DNA of 52,260 bases from Bacteroidetes bacterium UBA1947 (GCA_002336915.1 DDET01000067.1:15403-67662), one strand, 5' to 3'; positions 7,572 to 16,270 are shown, counted from the first letter of the stretch. Translations and numbers: made by a program. The notes: generated by a model not told the origin, from the sequence alone.

Positions 7572-7608
7572 ATCTGCTCAGCTACTTGCCGTGCAGAAAC
7601 ATTCCGAC

Positions 7609-8721
7609 ATGAAACATTATTTACACAAACAGTTCCCCATAATATTATTGTTATTGGTTTTTGCCTGTTCCTGCAATGGACAAAGCAAAGCGAAAATGCA
7701 AAATACTGTAAATCAGTCCCCCAAGGGCGTCATAGGATATCCGAAAATGAGAAAGACACAAGGTTCGGATCAATATCAGAATGTTCATTGCGGTTTGCAG
7801 GACAAAGCCGGGAATCTATGGTTTGGCACAACAGGCGAGGGTGTTTATCGCTACGATGGAAAGCTGTTCAAACAATTTACAGTTAAAGATGGTCTAAGCA
7901 GCAATGCTGTCTGGTCTATTTTAGAAGATACTAAAGGTAATATCTGGTTTGGCACTGCTGACGGAGTTTGCCGTTTTGATGGCCGGGCAATCAACTACAT
8001 CCCACTTACCCCTGCCGGCAGCATTGGTCTGCCCGCCAACAATTCTTCAAATGATCAATCCGTAAAAAAAGCAGTTTGGAGTATAATGCAGGATAAAAGC
8101 GGCACCATCTGGTTTGGCGCAGATGAAGGGCTTTATTGTTATGATGGAAAATCTTTTACACGTTTCTTAGATAGGCCGGGCATCACTAACAAAAGTAGCC
8201 TTACACTTAAGAGCATACAGTGCATGCTGGAAGATAGCAAAGGAAATATATGGTTTGGCTCCGGTCCTATGGCCTTCGAAGGTATCGCTAAATATGATGG
8301 AAAAACGGTAGAGAATTTCAGACCTCAAAATGAGAACTGGATCCGTAATATTATAGAGGAAAAAGACGGCAACCTATTATTTGCTACAAGGCACTTTGGT
8401 GTGTTCCGTTATGATGGGAAGGCATTTGTCCATACTGCTCAACTGCATGGCATGGTGAATGGTTCAATGATGGCTTGTTTACAAGATAGGTCAGGAAATA
8501 CCTGGTTTGCATCCGATTATGGGACCGAACTGAATGACACCTTTGGCGGGGCCTGGCGTTACGACGGCCGATCTTATACTAAATATTCAACCAAAGAAGG
8601 GCTGGCCAACAATTCCGTTTTTTTGATCTTAGAAGACAGGGATGGCAACATTTGGTTGGGCACAAGGAATATAGGTTTATACCGTTTCAACGGCAGGGGC
8701 TTTGACAGTTTTTCTGTGTAA
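7609..8721 (+). CDS. Seven-repeat two-component-regulator-propeller lipoprotein
   Basis: 370 residues from the ATG at 7609 (MKHYLHKQ), which gives a proper lipoprotein signal with a cysteine after LLLVFA. The mature protein is seven imperfect copies of D-x-x-G-N-[IL]-W-F-G-T...G-[VL]-Y-R-[YF]-D-G-K, the Reg_prop pattern that forms a beta-propeller, for example DKAGNLWFGT, DTKGNIWFGT, DKSGTIWFGA and DRDGNIWLGT. In hybrid two-component sensors such propellers form the periplasmic sensor; here no histidine kinase, transmembrane or Y_Y_Y domain follows, so it is a stand-alone envelope propeller. Ligand unknown. It shares a promoter dyad with the haem c lipoprotein at 10184. Confidence 0.88.
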   Translation: MKHYLHKQFPIILLLLVFACSCNGQSKAKMQNTVNQSPKGVIGYPKMRKTQGSDQYQNVHCGLQDKAGNLWFGTTGEGVYRYDGKLFKQFTVKDGLSSNAVWSILEDTKGNIWFGTADGVCRFDGRAINYIPLTPAGSIGLPANNSSNDQSVKKAVWSIMQDKSGTIWFGADEGLYCYDGKSFTRFLDRPGITNKSSLTLKSIQCMLEDSKGNIWFGSGPMAFEGIAKYDGKTVENFRPQNENWIRNIIEEKDGNLLFATRHFGVFRYDGKAFVHTAQLHGMVNGSMMACLQDRSGNTWFASDYGTELNDTFGGAWRYDGRSYTKYSTKEGLANNSVFLILEDRDGNIWLGTRNIGLYRFNGRGFDSFSV

Positions 8722-8738
8722 GTTCCGCCGGCTGGCTT

Positions 8739-9115
8739 CGTCGCATAAGCAATTATGTTTTTATGTCATTTTATCCACAAAATCACTACCATTTCCACCT
8801 TTATCCGACCTTTGTGACAGCCTTTTAGGTTTACCTAAAAGCATGCTCTTTTAGCTGGTCGCGGTATCTGGCAAGAGAGGGACGGTCGCTTGGTTCAGCC
8901 AAAGGAATATTTTCCCTTTAAACGGATCAGCCGACTCATAAAGTTCTTTTATTATTGGACAAATGTCGGGCAGACTCGGGCACTAAATGTCCGGATCGGG
9001 CACAGATCGGGCAGCGGTATTTATTTGTCATACGGCAATACTATCAAGACTTTCCGGCGAAAACGCTCAAAAAAATGCCCGACTTTTATTTTGTCGGCAT
9101 CGGACATTCAGCAAT
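8739..9115 (+). repeat. Intergenic repeated element, copy 1
   Basis: The 600-base gap 8722-9324 has no gene I can support but carries an element also present at 19263-19560 in the same orientation. Shared blocks in order: TCGCATrAnyAATTATG, an exact 20-mer TTATGTCATTTTATCCACAA (8761-8780), ACCTTTGTG, AGTTCTTTnATTAT, CGGGCACArATCGGGCA followed by GGTATT, and AAATGCCCGAyTTTTrTTTT. Between blocks the copies differ, and copy 1 has extra GGGCA motifs. Minus-strand translations of both copies contain IIKEL and end VDKMT before a stop, so it may be a decayed gene end plus regulatory DNA. Confidence 0.7.
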
Positions 9116-9324
9116 TCTTTGGTTCTCTTATCTTAGACGATAATGTAAAAATTGCGGGACGATATGGGAGGCCAGCGGAAATAACAGGCAATCAAAGGGA
9201 AATAACAGGAAATAACTCAAAACGGTTATATGACTTGATTTTCACCCATTTATAGCGATATTGATATGACGAACGGGAAATAGCTCTTGCACCGGAAAAG
9301 AGGAAATATTTACTTCGCTACTTC

Positions 9325-10083
9325 ATGAGTATACATACACTAAACATTTTATCCGGTATATGGATCGGCATTGCATTAATAACACTGCCATTTCTGTTGC
9401 GCATTACACAACCCTATGGCAGGCATGCCAGCAATAAATGGGGGCCTATGCTTAGCAACAGGATAGGTTGGATCATACAGGAAATTCCCTCACCGCTCGT
9501 GCTCAGCTTTTTCTTTTTTACAGGTTCCGGGGTAAAATCGGCCGGCGCATGGTTTCTGTGGTCCCTCTGGATGCTGCACTATATAAACCGTACATTTATT
9601 TTCCCCTCGCGCATACGTACAAGCGGAAAGAAGATCCCTGTAGTGATCGTAGTGTCTGCGATATTCTTCAATTTCATAAACGGCTTTTTAAACGGCAGCT
9701 ACCTTGGCAATTTTGCTGAAGTATATGGAAAGGATTTTTTTACATCTGCTCATTTCATCATCGGGCTGATTCTTTTTATTACAGGTGCTGTCATCAACAA
9801 TTACTCTGACACGCAACTGATCAATTTACGCAAGCCGGGTGAGACGGGCTACAAGATACCAAGGGGTGGCCTGTTCAAATACATTTCATGCCCTAATCAC
9901 TTTGGTGAGATAGTAGAGTGGCTGGGTTTCGCAGTCATCGCAATGTCCCTGCCGGCCTGGAGCTTTGCGATCTGGACCATATGCAACTTGATCCCGCGTA
10001 CACTGGATAACCACAAATGGTACCTTCAAAAATTCCCGGATTATCCTAAGGAAAGGAAAGCGGTAATACCTTTTGTTCTTTGA
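9325..10083 (+). CDS. Steroid 5-alpha-reductase family (DUF1295-like) membrane enzyme
   Basis: 252 residues with about six hydrophobic segments. The C-terminal signature GETGYKIPRGGLFKYISCPNHFGEIVEW followed by LDNHKWY, FPDYPKERKAVIPFV is the 3-oxo-5-alpha-steroid 4-dehydrogenase catalytic region, where such enzymes bind NADPH and reduce an enone double bond. In bacteria the natural substrate is usually unknown; a sterol or isoprenoid lipid is possible. The ATG at 9325 gives an N-terminus of typical length. It stands alone, 100 bases before the haem c lipoprotein, whose own promoter lies in the gap. Confidence 0.9.
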   Translation: MSIHTLNILSGIWIGIALITLPFLLRITQPYGRHASNKWGPMLSNRIGWIIQEIPSPLVLSFFFFTGSGVKSAGAWFLWSLWMLHYINRTFIFPSRIRTSGKKIPVVIVVSAIFFNFINGFLNGSYLGNFAEVYGKDFFTSAHFIIGLILFITGAVINNYSDTQLINLRKPGETGYKIPRGGLFKYISCPNHFGEIVEWLGFAVIAMSLPAWSFAIWTICNLIPRTLDNHKWYLQKFPDYPKERKAVIPFVL

Positions 10084-10107
10084 ATTCCCCGGCTTAATTA
10101 GAATATT

Positions 10108-10162
10108 TTTGGTAATTACGATTCTTATCGTACATTTAACTACGATTTGTATCGTAGTTAAA
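10108..10162 (+). promoter_or_regulatory. Promoter with two tandem TACGAT-type dyads, before the haem c lipoprotein
   Basis: TTTG (10108-10111), 19 bases, TACATTTA (10131-10138) makes a near-consensus Bacteroidota promoter. The first dyad TACGAT-TCTT-ATCGTA (10117-10132) fills the spacer and touches the -7 element. The second, TTTAACTACGAT-TTGT-ATCGTAGTTAAA (10135-10162), is a perfect 12-base inverted repeat just downstream, centred 24 bases from the first. Placement over the -7 element and start region implies repression. A third copy of the dyad is at 7550-7565. Confidence 0.8.
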
Positions 10163-10183
10163 TAACCTGCAAAAATATAAGCG

Positions 10184-10624
10184 ATGAAACTTCTTACCAT
10201 TTCCTTCCTGGCCATACCTGTTTTGGCTGTCGTATCCTGTGGGGTGTCTAAAAAGGAAGCTACGAAAACAGCCCCTGTTGCACATACCGCACCGGTAAAC
10301 TCTTCATCACGCATAGCGCCAAGTGTAGCATCTGCCGATGGCATTTTCGCGCCCGGCAATGCTGAGTTGACAGCGCTCCGGGTAACACATAAAGATGTGA
10401 CGATGCGGACACTGGAGGAGGGCCATAAACTATATACCGGGGTATGCACTAATTGCCACCGCGCTAAAAGCATCTACGACCGCCCTGTAGCCGCATGGCC
10501 CGGCATACTAACAAATATGGCCAAGGAGGCAAAGATCAACGATGCGCAAAAAGATGCCATCTATAAATACGTGTTAGCTATCAAGGCTACCCAGCCGATT
10601 GACCTGGCTCCCTGGGGGAAATAA
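10184..10624 (+). CDS. Lipoprotein with a c-type haem motif (CxxCH)
   Basis: 146 residues. A lipoprotein signal (cleavage before the Cys in VLAVVSC, residue 19) leads into a Thr/Ala/Ser-rich linker, then a small cytochrome c-like domain with GHKLYTGVCTNCH (CTNCH binds haem c) about 80 residues in. After that, WPGILTNMAKEAKINDAQKDAIYKYV is the usual final helix region of cytochrome c class I; the Met in ILTNMA could be the sixth ligand. It should be anchored to a membrane in the periplasmic space and carry electrons; partners are unknown. Strong dyads cover its promoter. Confidence 0.9.
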   Translation: MKLLTISFLAIPVLAVVSCGVSKKEATKTAPVAHTAPVNSSSRIAPSVASADGIFAPGNAELTALRVTHKDVTMRTLEEGHKLYTGVCTNCHRAKSIYDRPVAAWPGILTNMAKEAKINDAQKDAIYKYVLAIKATQPIDLAPWGK

Positions 10625-10630
10625 TAGGGC

Positions 10631-10822
10631 TCAGCTACGAGCCTTACGCTTCGCTAAAATATAACTGAACAACACAAACAAAGCAGTAAACAGTATCCCC
10701 GCTAAAATAGCAACAAATATATTTCTGCCGACAGTTCTCTCCGGAGTAATGACAAACTGCCCGGCAAGGAACATAAATACTGTATAAAATACAGTGGTCG
10801 TTATTATTCTTTTCGCCTTCAT
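10631..10822 (-). CDS. Small two-TM membrane protein
   Basis: 63 residues with two hydrophobic helices (VFYTVFMFLAGQFVI and IFVAILAGILFTALFVLFSYIL) joined by a short charged turn and ending KRKARS, consistent with inside-positive topology. It is convergent with the haem c lipoprotein, whose stop lies 7 bases away. No family recognised. The good helix pattern and clear ends make it a plausible real gene. Confidence 0.6.
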   Translation of the reverse strand: MKAKRIITTTVFYTVFMFLAGQFVITPERTVGRNIFVAILAGILFTALFVLFSYILAKRKARS

Positions 10823-10980
10823 GCCTGTTAATTTACAGGTATCAAAATTACACTGTTGTCTGTTTCTTCTTTCACCGCCCTTTTGAAAACCTTTCCAATA
10901 TTGAGCTCAGCTCCTTGCCAGGGAACATTTATTATGTTTTTTTGTCATTGCTGCTACTGCTCGTCATTTATTACTATTTA

Positions 10981-11045
10981 TAGTACTGTACTAAAATATT
11001 TTTAGTACCTTGTGTTGCATAGTACTATAATTACACCTACTTTTG
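10981..11045 (+). promoter_or_regulatory. PadR-type operator and promoter region
   Basis: TAGTACTGTACTA (10981-10993), TAGTAC (11003-11008) and TAGTACTA (11020-11027) are repeated TAGTAC-type half sites. The last lies in the spacer of a promoter made of TTG (11015-11017), 20 bases, TACTTTTG (11038-11045), which places the start of transcription just before the PadR ATG at 11067. Autoregulation by PadR is the simple reading. Bases 10823-10980 hold nothing recognisable. Confidence 0.7.
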
Positions 11046-11066
11046 TGACACGATAAAGGAAATTCG

Positions 11067-11426
11067 ATGAATATTGAGAATACACAAAGCCAGATGCGCA
11101 GGGGGATACTCGAGTTTTGTATCCTCTCCGTGATACGCCGTGGTGAGGCTTATCCCAGTGACATAGTGGAGGAGATGAGAGCCTCGAAGCTCATGGTGCT
11201 GGAAGGGACATTGTATCCCTTACTCGCTCGATTAAAAAATGCCGGTATGCTCACTTATCGATGGGTGGAAAGTAACTCAGGGCCGCCACGAAAATATTTT
11301 TCGCTTACTGAAAAGGGAATAGCCTTTTATAAGGAGCTGGAAGATACCTGGAATGAACTGGCTAATGCAGTAAATGCAATGAAAAACAACAATGATTCAT
11401 TACCGCCGCTAACGGATAGCAATTGA
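11067..11426 (+). CDS. PadR family transcriptional regulator
   Basis: 119 residues, a minimal PadR protein: QMRRGILEFCILSVI, SDIVEEMRASKLMVLEGTLYPLLARLKNAGML (winged helix) and the wing GPPRKYFSLTEKG, then a short C-terminal helix for dimerisation. It starts 20 bases upstream of the PspC-domain gene; PadR-PspC operons are common in Bacteroidota. The TAGTAC repeats over its promoter suggest it represses its own operon. The inducing signal is unknown. Confidence 0.94.
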   Translation: MNIENTQSQMRRGILEFCILSVIRRGEAYPSDIVEEMRASKLMVLEGTLYPLLARLKNAGMLTYRWVESNSGPPRKYFSLTEKGIAFYKELEDTWNELANAVNAMKNNNDSLPPLTDSN

Positions 11427-11446
11427 TCTACACCAAATAAAATAAA

Positions 11447-13252
11447 ATGGAAAAAATCATCAACATAAATTTTCAGGGCAGGGTAATAGCTATTGAAGAG
11501 ACCGCCTACAATACCCTGAGGCAATACGTCGATAGCTTACGCGCTCACTTTGCCAATGAAGAAAGCAGCGATGAGATCATCGGTGATATTGAGAACCGCA
11601 TTGCGGAATTGCTGAGCGAAAGGCTGAAGCATGGTGCAAGCTGCATCGGCATCAATGACCTGAACGCAGTCATAGATAGCATTGGCCGTATAGAAGATAT
11701 AGAAGCCGCTGAAGGTGAAGATGCCAAAGCAGGGCAGGACAATACGGCCCGTGCCGATGAAGGGAATGCGCTGAAAGGACGTTTCTTTAGAAATGCAGAT
11801 GATAAAGTGATAGCGGGCGTGTGCAGCGGTATTGCGGTACGCACTGGTATAGATCCATTGGTGGTACGTATCCTTTTCGTCTTGCTAATGGGCGCGCTGT
11901 TTTGGATATATATCCTGCTGTGGGTCATAGTGCCTTCTCAAAGTATTAGCTCACATATCACCAGGCGACTTTACCGCAACCCGGAAAATAAAATGATAGC
12001 CGGTGTGTGCAGCGGCCTTGCCGCCTACTTCCGTATAGATACCTGGATACCGAGGGTGGTGTTTGCGCTACCGCTCTTTATCGGCCTTGTCACACAGGGT
12101 ATCCATACTTTTTGGTGGTCATGGCCTACTGGCTTGGGCAACCGAATTTTTGTGGGCTCCATGGGCAGTACCTTCCTTATATTATACATAGTGCTCTGGA
12201 TAGCGCTTCCCTATGCCAGCTCGGCTACCGATAAAATGGAAATGCGCGGAGAGAAGATAGACATTAACTCTATCACTACTGCCAGTAAGGCAAATGCAGC
12301 CAGTCCGCAAAGGCCTGCAGGCACTGGCCTGGGCAGGGTGATAGGGATCGTATTCAAAGCGTTTTTCCTGTTCATTGCAGGTACGATGGCACTCAGCCTG
12401 TTTGGTGTGCTCATTGGCCTGGTATCTATGAGCTTTATTACTTTCCCCTTAATGGATTTCCTGCTCGATGGCTGGAACCAGAACTTCCTGGTATGGGCAG
12501 GTATCATTCTTTTCCTGGGTATACCCATGCTGGCATTAATTACATGGATAGTGCGCAGGCTCATAGGCGCGCGCTCGCACCGCCATTACCTTGGTTACGT
12601 TTTTTCCGGTTTGTGGATCATCGGCCTGGTATCGATCTTATGCTTTACGGGGATCATTGCCCGCAATTTCAATTCAAAGTCTGTTATTGACGAAACGTAT
12701 TCTATGGTTCAGCCACATGGCAATACACTTTATTTCAACGAGGTAAACTTTACAGGTGGTAATAGTTGGATAGCACATCGCCGTAACTATACATGGTTCA
12801 ATGACTGGGATGATGATAACGATAATACTGCCCCTTTTTACCTGGTGAATAAAGATTCATTGTGGCTGCGCAGCGTAAGGCTGAATGTGATGCAGAGCTC
12901 CGATTCATTCTACCATATTTATGAAAGCAAAAGCAGCTATGGGCCATCGTCCTATGATGCAAAGGTGCTTGCCGGCCATATTGTATATACTATAAACCAG
13001 GAGGACAGCATAGTAAACCTGCCTGCTGGATTTACCGTTAGCAGTGCCGATAAATTTCGCAATCAACAGGTGGCGATCACTGTGGAGGTGCCTGTGGGCA
13101 AGGAAGTGCAATTCAGCAAAGAGATGCACACGCATTTTGATATCAATACCGGCGGCTCAAGACATCACAGGTATCACGACCATTGGAGCCATACTTATAG
13201 AATGACCGCTTCGGGCCTGGAAAGAAATGTTGATACCAGCGATGAAGACTAA
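11447..13252 (+). CDS. Double PspC-domain membrane protein
   Basis: 601 residues. An N-terminal soluble region (1-110) with an IGDIENRIAELLSERL helix is followed by two PspC domains, residues about 112-164 (RNADDKVIAGVCSGIA) and 174-257 (RNPENKMIAGVCSGLA), each with an amphipathic start and a hydrophobic helix. Three more hydrophobic segments lie between about 300 and 420, then a long beta-rich C-terminal domain outside or in the periplasm. PspC proteins sense or relieve envelope stress. Only the N-terminal PspC part is firmly assigned; the large C-terminal domain is typical of Bacteroidota members. Co-transcribed with padR (20 bases) and with the NTF2-like gene, which overlaps its stop. Confidence 0.92.
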   Translation: MEKIININFQGRVIAIEETAYNTLRQYVDSLRAHFANEESSDEIIGDIENRIAELLSERLKHGASCIGINDLNAVIDSIGRIEDIEAAEGEDAKAGQDNTARADEGNALKGRFFRNADDKVIAGVCSGIAVRTGIDPLVVRILFVLLMGALFWIYILLWVIVPSQSISSHITRRLYRNPENKMIAGVCSGLAAYFRIDTWIPRVVFALPLFIGLVTQGIHTFWWSWPTGLGNRIFVGSMGSTFLILYIVLWIALPYASSATDKMEMRGEKIDINSITTASKANAASPQRPAGTGLGRVIGIVFKAFFLFIAGTMALSLFGVLIGLVSMSFITFPLMDFLLDGWNQNFLVWAGIILFLGIPMLALITWIVRRLIGARSHRHYLGYVFSGLWIIGLVSILCFTGIIARNFNSKSVIDETYSMVQPHGNTLYFNEVNFTGGNSWIAHRRNYTWFNDWDDDNDNTAPFYLVNKDSLWLRSVRLNVMQSSDSFYHIYESKSSYGPSSYDAKVLAGHIVYTINQEDSIVNLPAGFTVSSADKFRNQQVAITVEVPVGKEVQFSKEMHTHFDINTGGSRHHRYHDHWSHTYRMTASGLERNVDTSDED

Positions 13253-13739
13253 AAAAATAAGACCAAGGCTGGTCGCAAGGCAGGCATTGTTCATCATGGC
13301 TTTGCTGTTTGCCGGCGCGGGCAATGCAAAGGAAAGGAAGGTGGCTAAAACATCTCCTGAACTATACAAGGAGATAGCCGCGCAGGACAGCATTATGTTT
13401 GCAGCATATAACAGGCAGGACATCGGTGCCCTCAAAGCTTGCTTTTCAACCGATCTTGAATGGTTCCAGGACAATGGCGGCCTGCTGGACTACGATACAG
13501 TGGTTAAGAATTTTGAAGGTATTTTAAAAAGAGAGCCCAAACTAAACCGCCAACTGGTAAAGGGTAGCCTTGAGGTGCATCCTATAAAAAACTATGGAGC
13601 CGTTGAAACCGGTATCCACCAGTTCAGGCACACTGAAAATGGCAAAGAAGAACTAGGCACCTTTAAATTCCTGATGATCTGGAAGAAAATGGAAGGTAAT
13701 AACTGGAGGGTGACCAGGGTGGTTAGCTATGACCATTAG
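13242..13739 (+). CDS. Exported NTF2-like (DUF4440/SnoaL-type) protein
   Basis: 165 residues from the ATG at 13242, which overlaps the end of the PspC gene by 11 bases; an earlier start at 13227 adds five residues. A basic N-terminus and hydrophobic helix (ALFIMALLFAGAGNA) form a signal peptide. The mature part has the NTF2-like layout: a first helix EIAAQDSIMFAAYNRQDIGALKACF, then strands including DLEWFQDN, GAVETGIHQF, FKFLMIWKKM and WRVTRVVSYDH. Such domains bind small hydrophobic ligands or act as simple enzymes; no function can be assigned. Translational coupling suggests it works with the PspC protein. Confidence 0.85.
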   Translation: MKTKKIRPRLVARQALFIMALLFAGAGNAKERKVAKTSPELYKEIAAQDSIMFAAYNRQDIGALKACFSTDLEWFQDNGGLLDYDTVVKNFEGILKREPKLNRQLVKGSLEVHPIKNYGAVETGIHQFRHTENGKEELGTFKFLMIWKKMEGNNWRVTRVVSYDH

Positions 13740-13794
13740 TATGATGTAACCAGTCGCTAAGAAGCTGTTCGTGAGACACAAATAAACCAAGCCA

Positions 13795-15231
13795 ATGAAA
13801 CGCAAGCACTGTTACAGCCTCCTGCTGTTAGTCTTTCTTACCTGCATTCTTGCAAGCTGCTCCACTATTTCCTTTACGAACCACTACGGGCAAAAGGCCG
13901 ATCAACAAAAAGTATTCGCTATCAAAGATGTGCATGTCATAACGATGAATGCAGGGTCTGAGGTGCTGCAGGATGCAACAGTGGTTATTAAAGATAAAAA
14001 AATCGTATCGTTGAATGGGCCTATTCCCGCCGATGCGGAGATCATTGATGGAAAGGGCAAATGGCTTATTCCCGGGCTTATCGACATGCATGTTCATGTG
14101 CCTGTAGACGGTCATTTTAATGCCAACTACCCGACGCATACTGCGGTTGTTTTTACTAGTACGCAAGATGTAATGACGCCTTTCGTTGCCAATGGTGTAA
14201 CCACGATATTTGAACTTAGCGCCAAAGCAGGACATTTCGGTCAAAGAAATGAGATCGCGAGGGGCGATGTGATCGGTCCGCGCATGGCCCTGGCGGCACT
14301 GATAGAAGGAGGTGACGGACCCGGCAGAATAGCAAATACACCGCCCGATGGACGTCAAGCTGTCCGGATGGCCAAAGCAGAAGGGTATGAGTTCATTAAA
14401 GTTTATTCGAAACTTAATGTGGCAACCTTCAAAGCAGTTGTTGATGAGGCAGGTAAACAAGGAATGAGAGTTGTTGGACATATTCCTAATTCATTTGAAG
14501 GAAGGGTGGAAGATGCTTTAGTGCCACATTTTGATATGGTCGCTCATGCAGAAGAATATGCCAAACAAAGTAAAGATCTCAGTGACCAGGATGCGCAACG
14601 TTTTGCAAGACTTGCGAAAGAGAATGGAACCTGGTTAACTCCGACTTTGACGATCATGGTTTGGGCTGCCAGCCAAGCCCGGTCTCTTGACGAGTTGCGG
14701 GCACTGCGCAGCTTGGAGTATGTACATCCCCTCATACAAAGCAAATGGCTGACCGCAAATAATGCCAATAAGGGTACCGGACCGGATCGCGTTGCCCGGT
14801 TGGAAAAGATAATAGACTTCAACAATCGATTGGTAAAAGCTTTCAGAGAAGCGGGGGTGCCTATTGTAGCAGGGACAGATGCCGGCTGTTCCGGCGTAGT
14901 TTGGGGATTTTCGCTCCACGATGAGCTGGAGCTCTTGGTAGATGCGGGCTTAAGCCCCGGGGAGGCGCTGGCTTCTGCTACCCGCCTGCCAGCGGGCTGG
15001 CTCGGCATTGACAGCCTGGTAGGGACTGTTGAAGCAGGTAAATTTGCAGACCTTATTTTGCTGGATGCGAACCCTTTAAAAGAGATAAGAAATACACGAA
15101 AGATATCGGGTGTATTTGTGAATGGGCGGTGGCTTGATAAAGCCGAAATCAATGCAATGCTTTCGGACCTTGCAGGGCGAAATACTGCCGCCCGGAATAA
15201 ATATCACTGGAGCAAACGAGGAGAATATTAG
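13795..15231 (+). CDS. Lipoprotein amidohydrolase (imidazolonepropionase/prolidase-like)
   Basis: 478 residues. The lipobox ILASC places the lipidated cysteine at residue 22. The amidohydrolase set is complete: His99 and His101 (DMHVHV), Lys202 (FIKVYSK, probably carboxylated), His229 (VVGHIPN), His251 (VAHAEEY) and Asp362 (GTDAG), consistent with a two-metal TIM barrel, and the C-terminal GKFADLILLDANPL strand closes the small domain. Members hydrolyse amide or ester bonds, often of dipeptides or cyclic amides; substrate unknown. It is anchored at the envelope. It may follow the PspC operon (55-base gap) or have its own promoter. Confidence 0.93.
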   Translation: MKRKHCYSLLLLVFLTCILASCSTISFTNHYGQKADQQKVFAIKDVHVITMNAGSEVLQDATVVIKDKKIVSLNGPIPADAEIIDGKGKWLIPGLIDMHVHVPVDGHFNANYPTHTAVVFTSTQDVMTPFVANGVTTIFELSAKAGHFGQRNEIARGDVIGPRMALAALIEGGDGPGRIANTPPDGRQAVRMAKAEGYEFIKVYSKLNVATFKAVVDEAGKQGMRVVGHIPNSFEGRVEDALVPHFDMVAHAEEYAKQSKDLSDQDAQRFARLAKENGTWLTPTLTIMVWAASQARSLDELRALRSLEYVHPLIQSKWLTANNANKGTGPDRVARLEKIIDFNNRLVKAFREAGVPIVAGTDAGCSGVVWGFSLHDELELLVDAGLSPGEALASATRLPAGWLGIDSLVGTVEAGKFADLILLDANPLKEIRNTRKISGVFVNGRWLDKAEINAMLSDLAGRNTAARNKYHWSKRGEY

Positions 15232-15265
15232 GCAATTGGAATAGGGAAATTCGCTTTGGGTCTCC

Positions 15266-15658
15266 CTAGTCTGTTATCATGCTCGAAGTTGCACCTTTAC
15301 CCAATGCCCTGAATTTTATTTCCTTTTTTGTGGAGGTATTATATATGCGCACCGCTATCGTGTCCTTGTTCCAGCTATATGCCGCTTTATCCATGTCGTC
15401 TTTACTGGTATATAAGGCGGCATGGTAGTTCATACTGTCATTTTCCTTTTGGTAATATACAAGCTTGTAGTACGCTCCATCTTTACCGGATGTGCGGTAC
15501 ACTATAGCTTCGTGATGCTTATGTTTGGATGGCTCAGGTTTCGGGACCTGCCCTTTGCGCGCATCTGTTACATTGATGGTCGTGAGGTTTTTCGATTGCC
15601 CGTAACTGTATGCAGCTATCGCAATAGAGGCGACCGTTAGCATTATTTGCTTGCCCAT
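15266..15658 (-). CDS. Small secreted protein of unknown function
   Basis: 130 residues with a signal peptide (MGKQIMLTVASIAIAAYSYG, cleavage near SYGQ). The mature part is polar, with a basic His-rich stretch (PEPSKHKHHE) followed by alternating strands. No family is recognised. It is convergent with the amidohydrolase gene (35-base gap). Confidence 0.6.
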   Translation of the reverse strand: MGKQIMLTVASIAIAAYSYGQSKNLTTINVTDARKGQVPKPEPSKHKHHEAIVYRTSGKDGAYYKLVYYQKENDSMNYHAALYTSKDDMDKAAYSWNKDTIAVRIYNTSTKKEIKFRALGKGATSSMITD

Positions 15659-15718
15659 TTGAAATGGTTTTATGGTAAATGCAAATTAGATGATTTTATT
15701 AAACCGTGTGCAGGTAAA

Positions 15719-16248
15719 TTACGTTCTGGCCTCCCTGTCACTAAAGGCCAGACCTACGATTACCCATCCCAGCCAGGATGCGGTGACAAGGCAAAGTGCT
15801 ACGACCGGGTACCAGAATGCAAGCAGGCATATGGCGATATATGCCACGAAGCCGTAGAAGGTTTGCCTGATACCTTCCTTCAGTTTTTTATGCGATGCTT
15901 CGTTTTTATACAGGGGATACCTGCCTATTGCCGACTGAAACAGGGCAAGCCAGGCTAAGCTATGCACCAATCCATTGAAGCAAAATACAAGTATGGCTGT
16001 TTTAGCAAAGGGGGTATCGATGTACTCGGCCATTAGCGCGGTGCTGAAGGGCAGGGTGGAGGATTTGTCACGTACTTAAAGAAAGCATGGTGATTAGACC
16101 ATGGTATCAGTATGCTGCCGAAACTGAGGATCAGCCCGAACCAGGATGGCCAGCTTTTGAATAATAAATGCTGGAGGTCGCTTGTGGAATGTACATCCTC
16201 CAGGAAAGGCACTTTTATTTCCAGTAGACGTAAAATAAGAAAGGCCAC
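15719..16248 (-). pseudogene. Decayed TMEM175/DUF1211-family channel gene
   Basis: Two frames on the minus strand carry successive parts of one protein. The 5' part (16248-16033) reads LLEIKVPF...PSWFGLILSFGSILIPWSNHHAFFKYV, and the 3' part continues as TLPFSTALMAEYIDTPFAKTA (16060-15990) to 15719; both are landmarks of the TMEM175-like potassium channel family. About 20-30 residues expected between the FFKYV and TLPF landmarks are missing and the frame changes there. The N-terminal helix with the usual EAFSDGVFAI signature is also absent; the sequence upstream is the catalase terminator. The gene is therefore truncated, internally deleted and frameshifted. Confidence 0.8.
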
Positions 16249-16259
16249 TAAATGTGGCC
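16243..16259 (-). terminator. Rho-independent terminator of the catalase gene
   Basis: On the minus strand GGCCAC (16259-16254), ATTTA, GTGGCC (16248-16243) forms a perfect hairpin followed by TTTCTTATTTT, 12 bases after the catalase stop. Confidence 0.85.
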
Positions 16260-16270
16260 CTTCCTATTAT

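Noticed and set aside
8890..9255. 121-residue frame in the gap after the propeller lipoprotein
   Set aside because: It spans the repeated intergenic element, is Arg/Ser/Gly-rich with no domain features, and the other copy of the element has no matching frame.
13828..14481. 217-residue minus-strand frame opposite the amidohydrolase
   Set aside because: The plus strand encodes a complete amidohydrolase with all metal ligands; the opposite frame is Cys/His/Arg-rich shadow sequence.
16033..16248. Separate 71- and 104-residue genes at 15719-16248
   Set aside because: Both carry successive landmarks of one TMEM175-type protein, so they are one broken gene.
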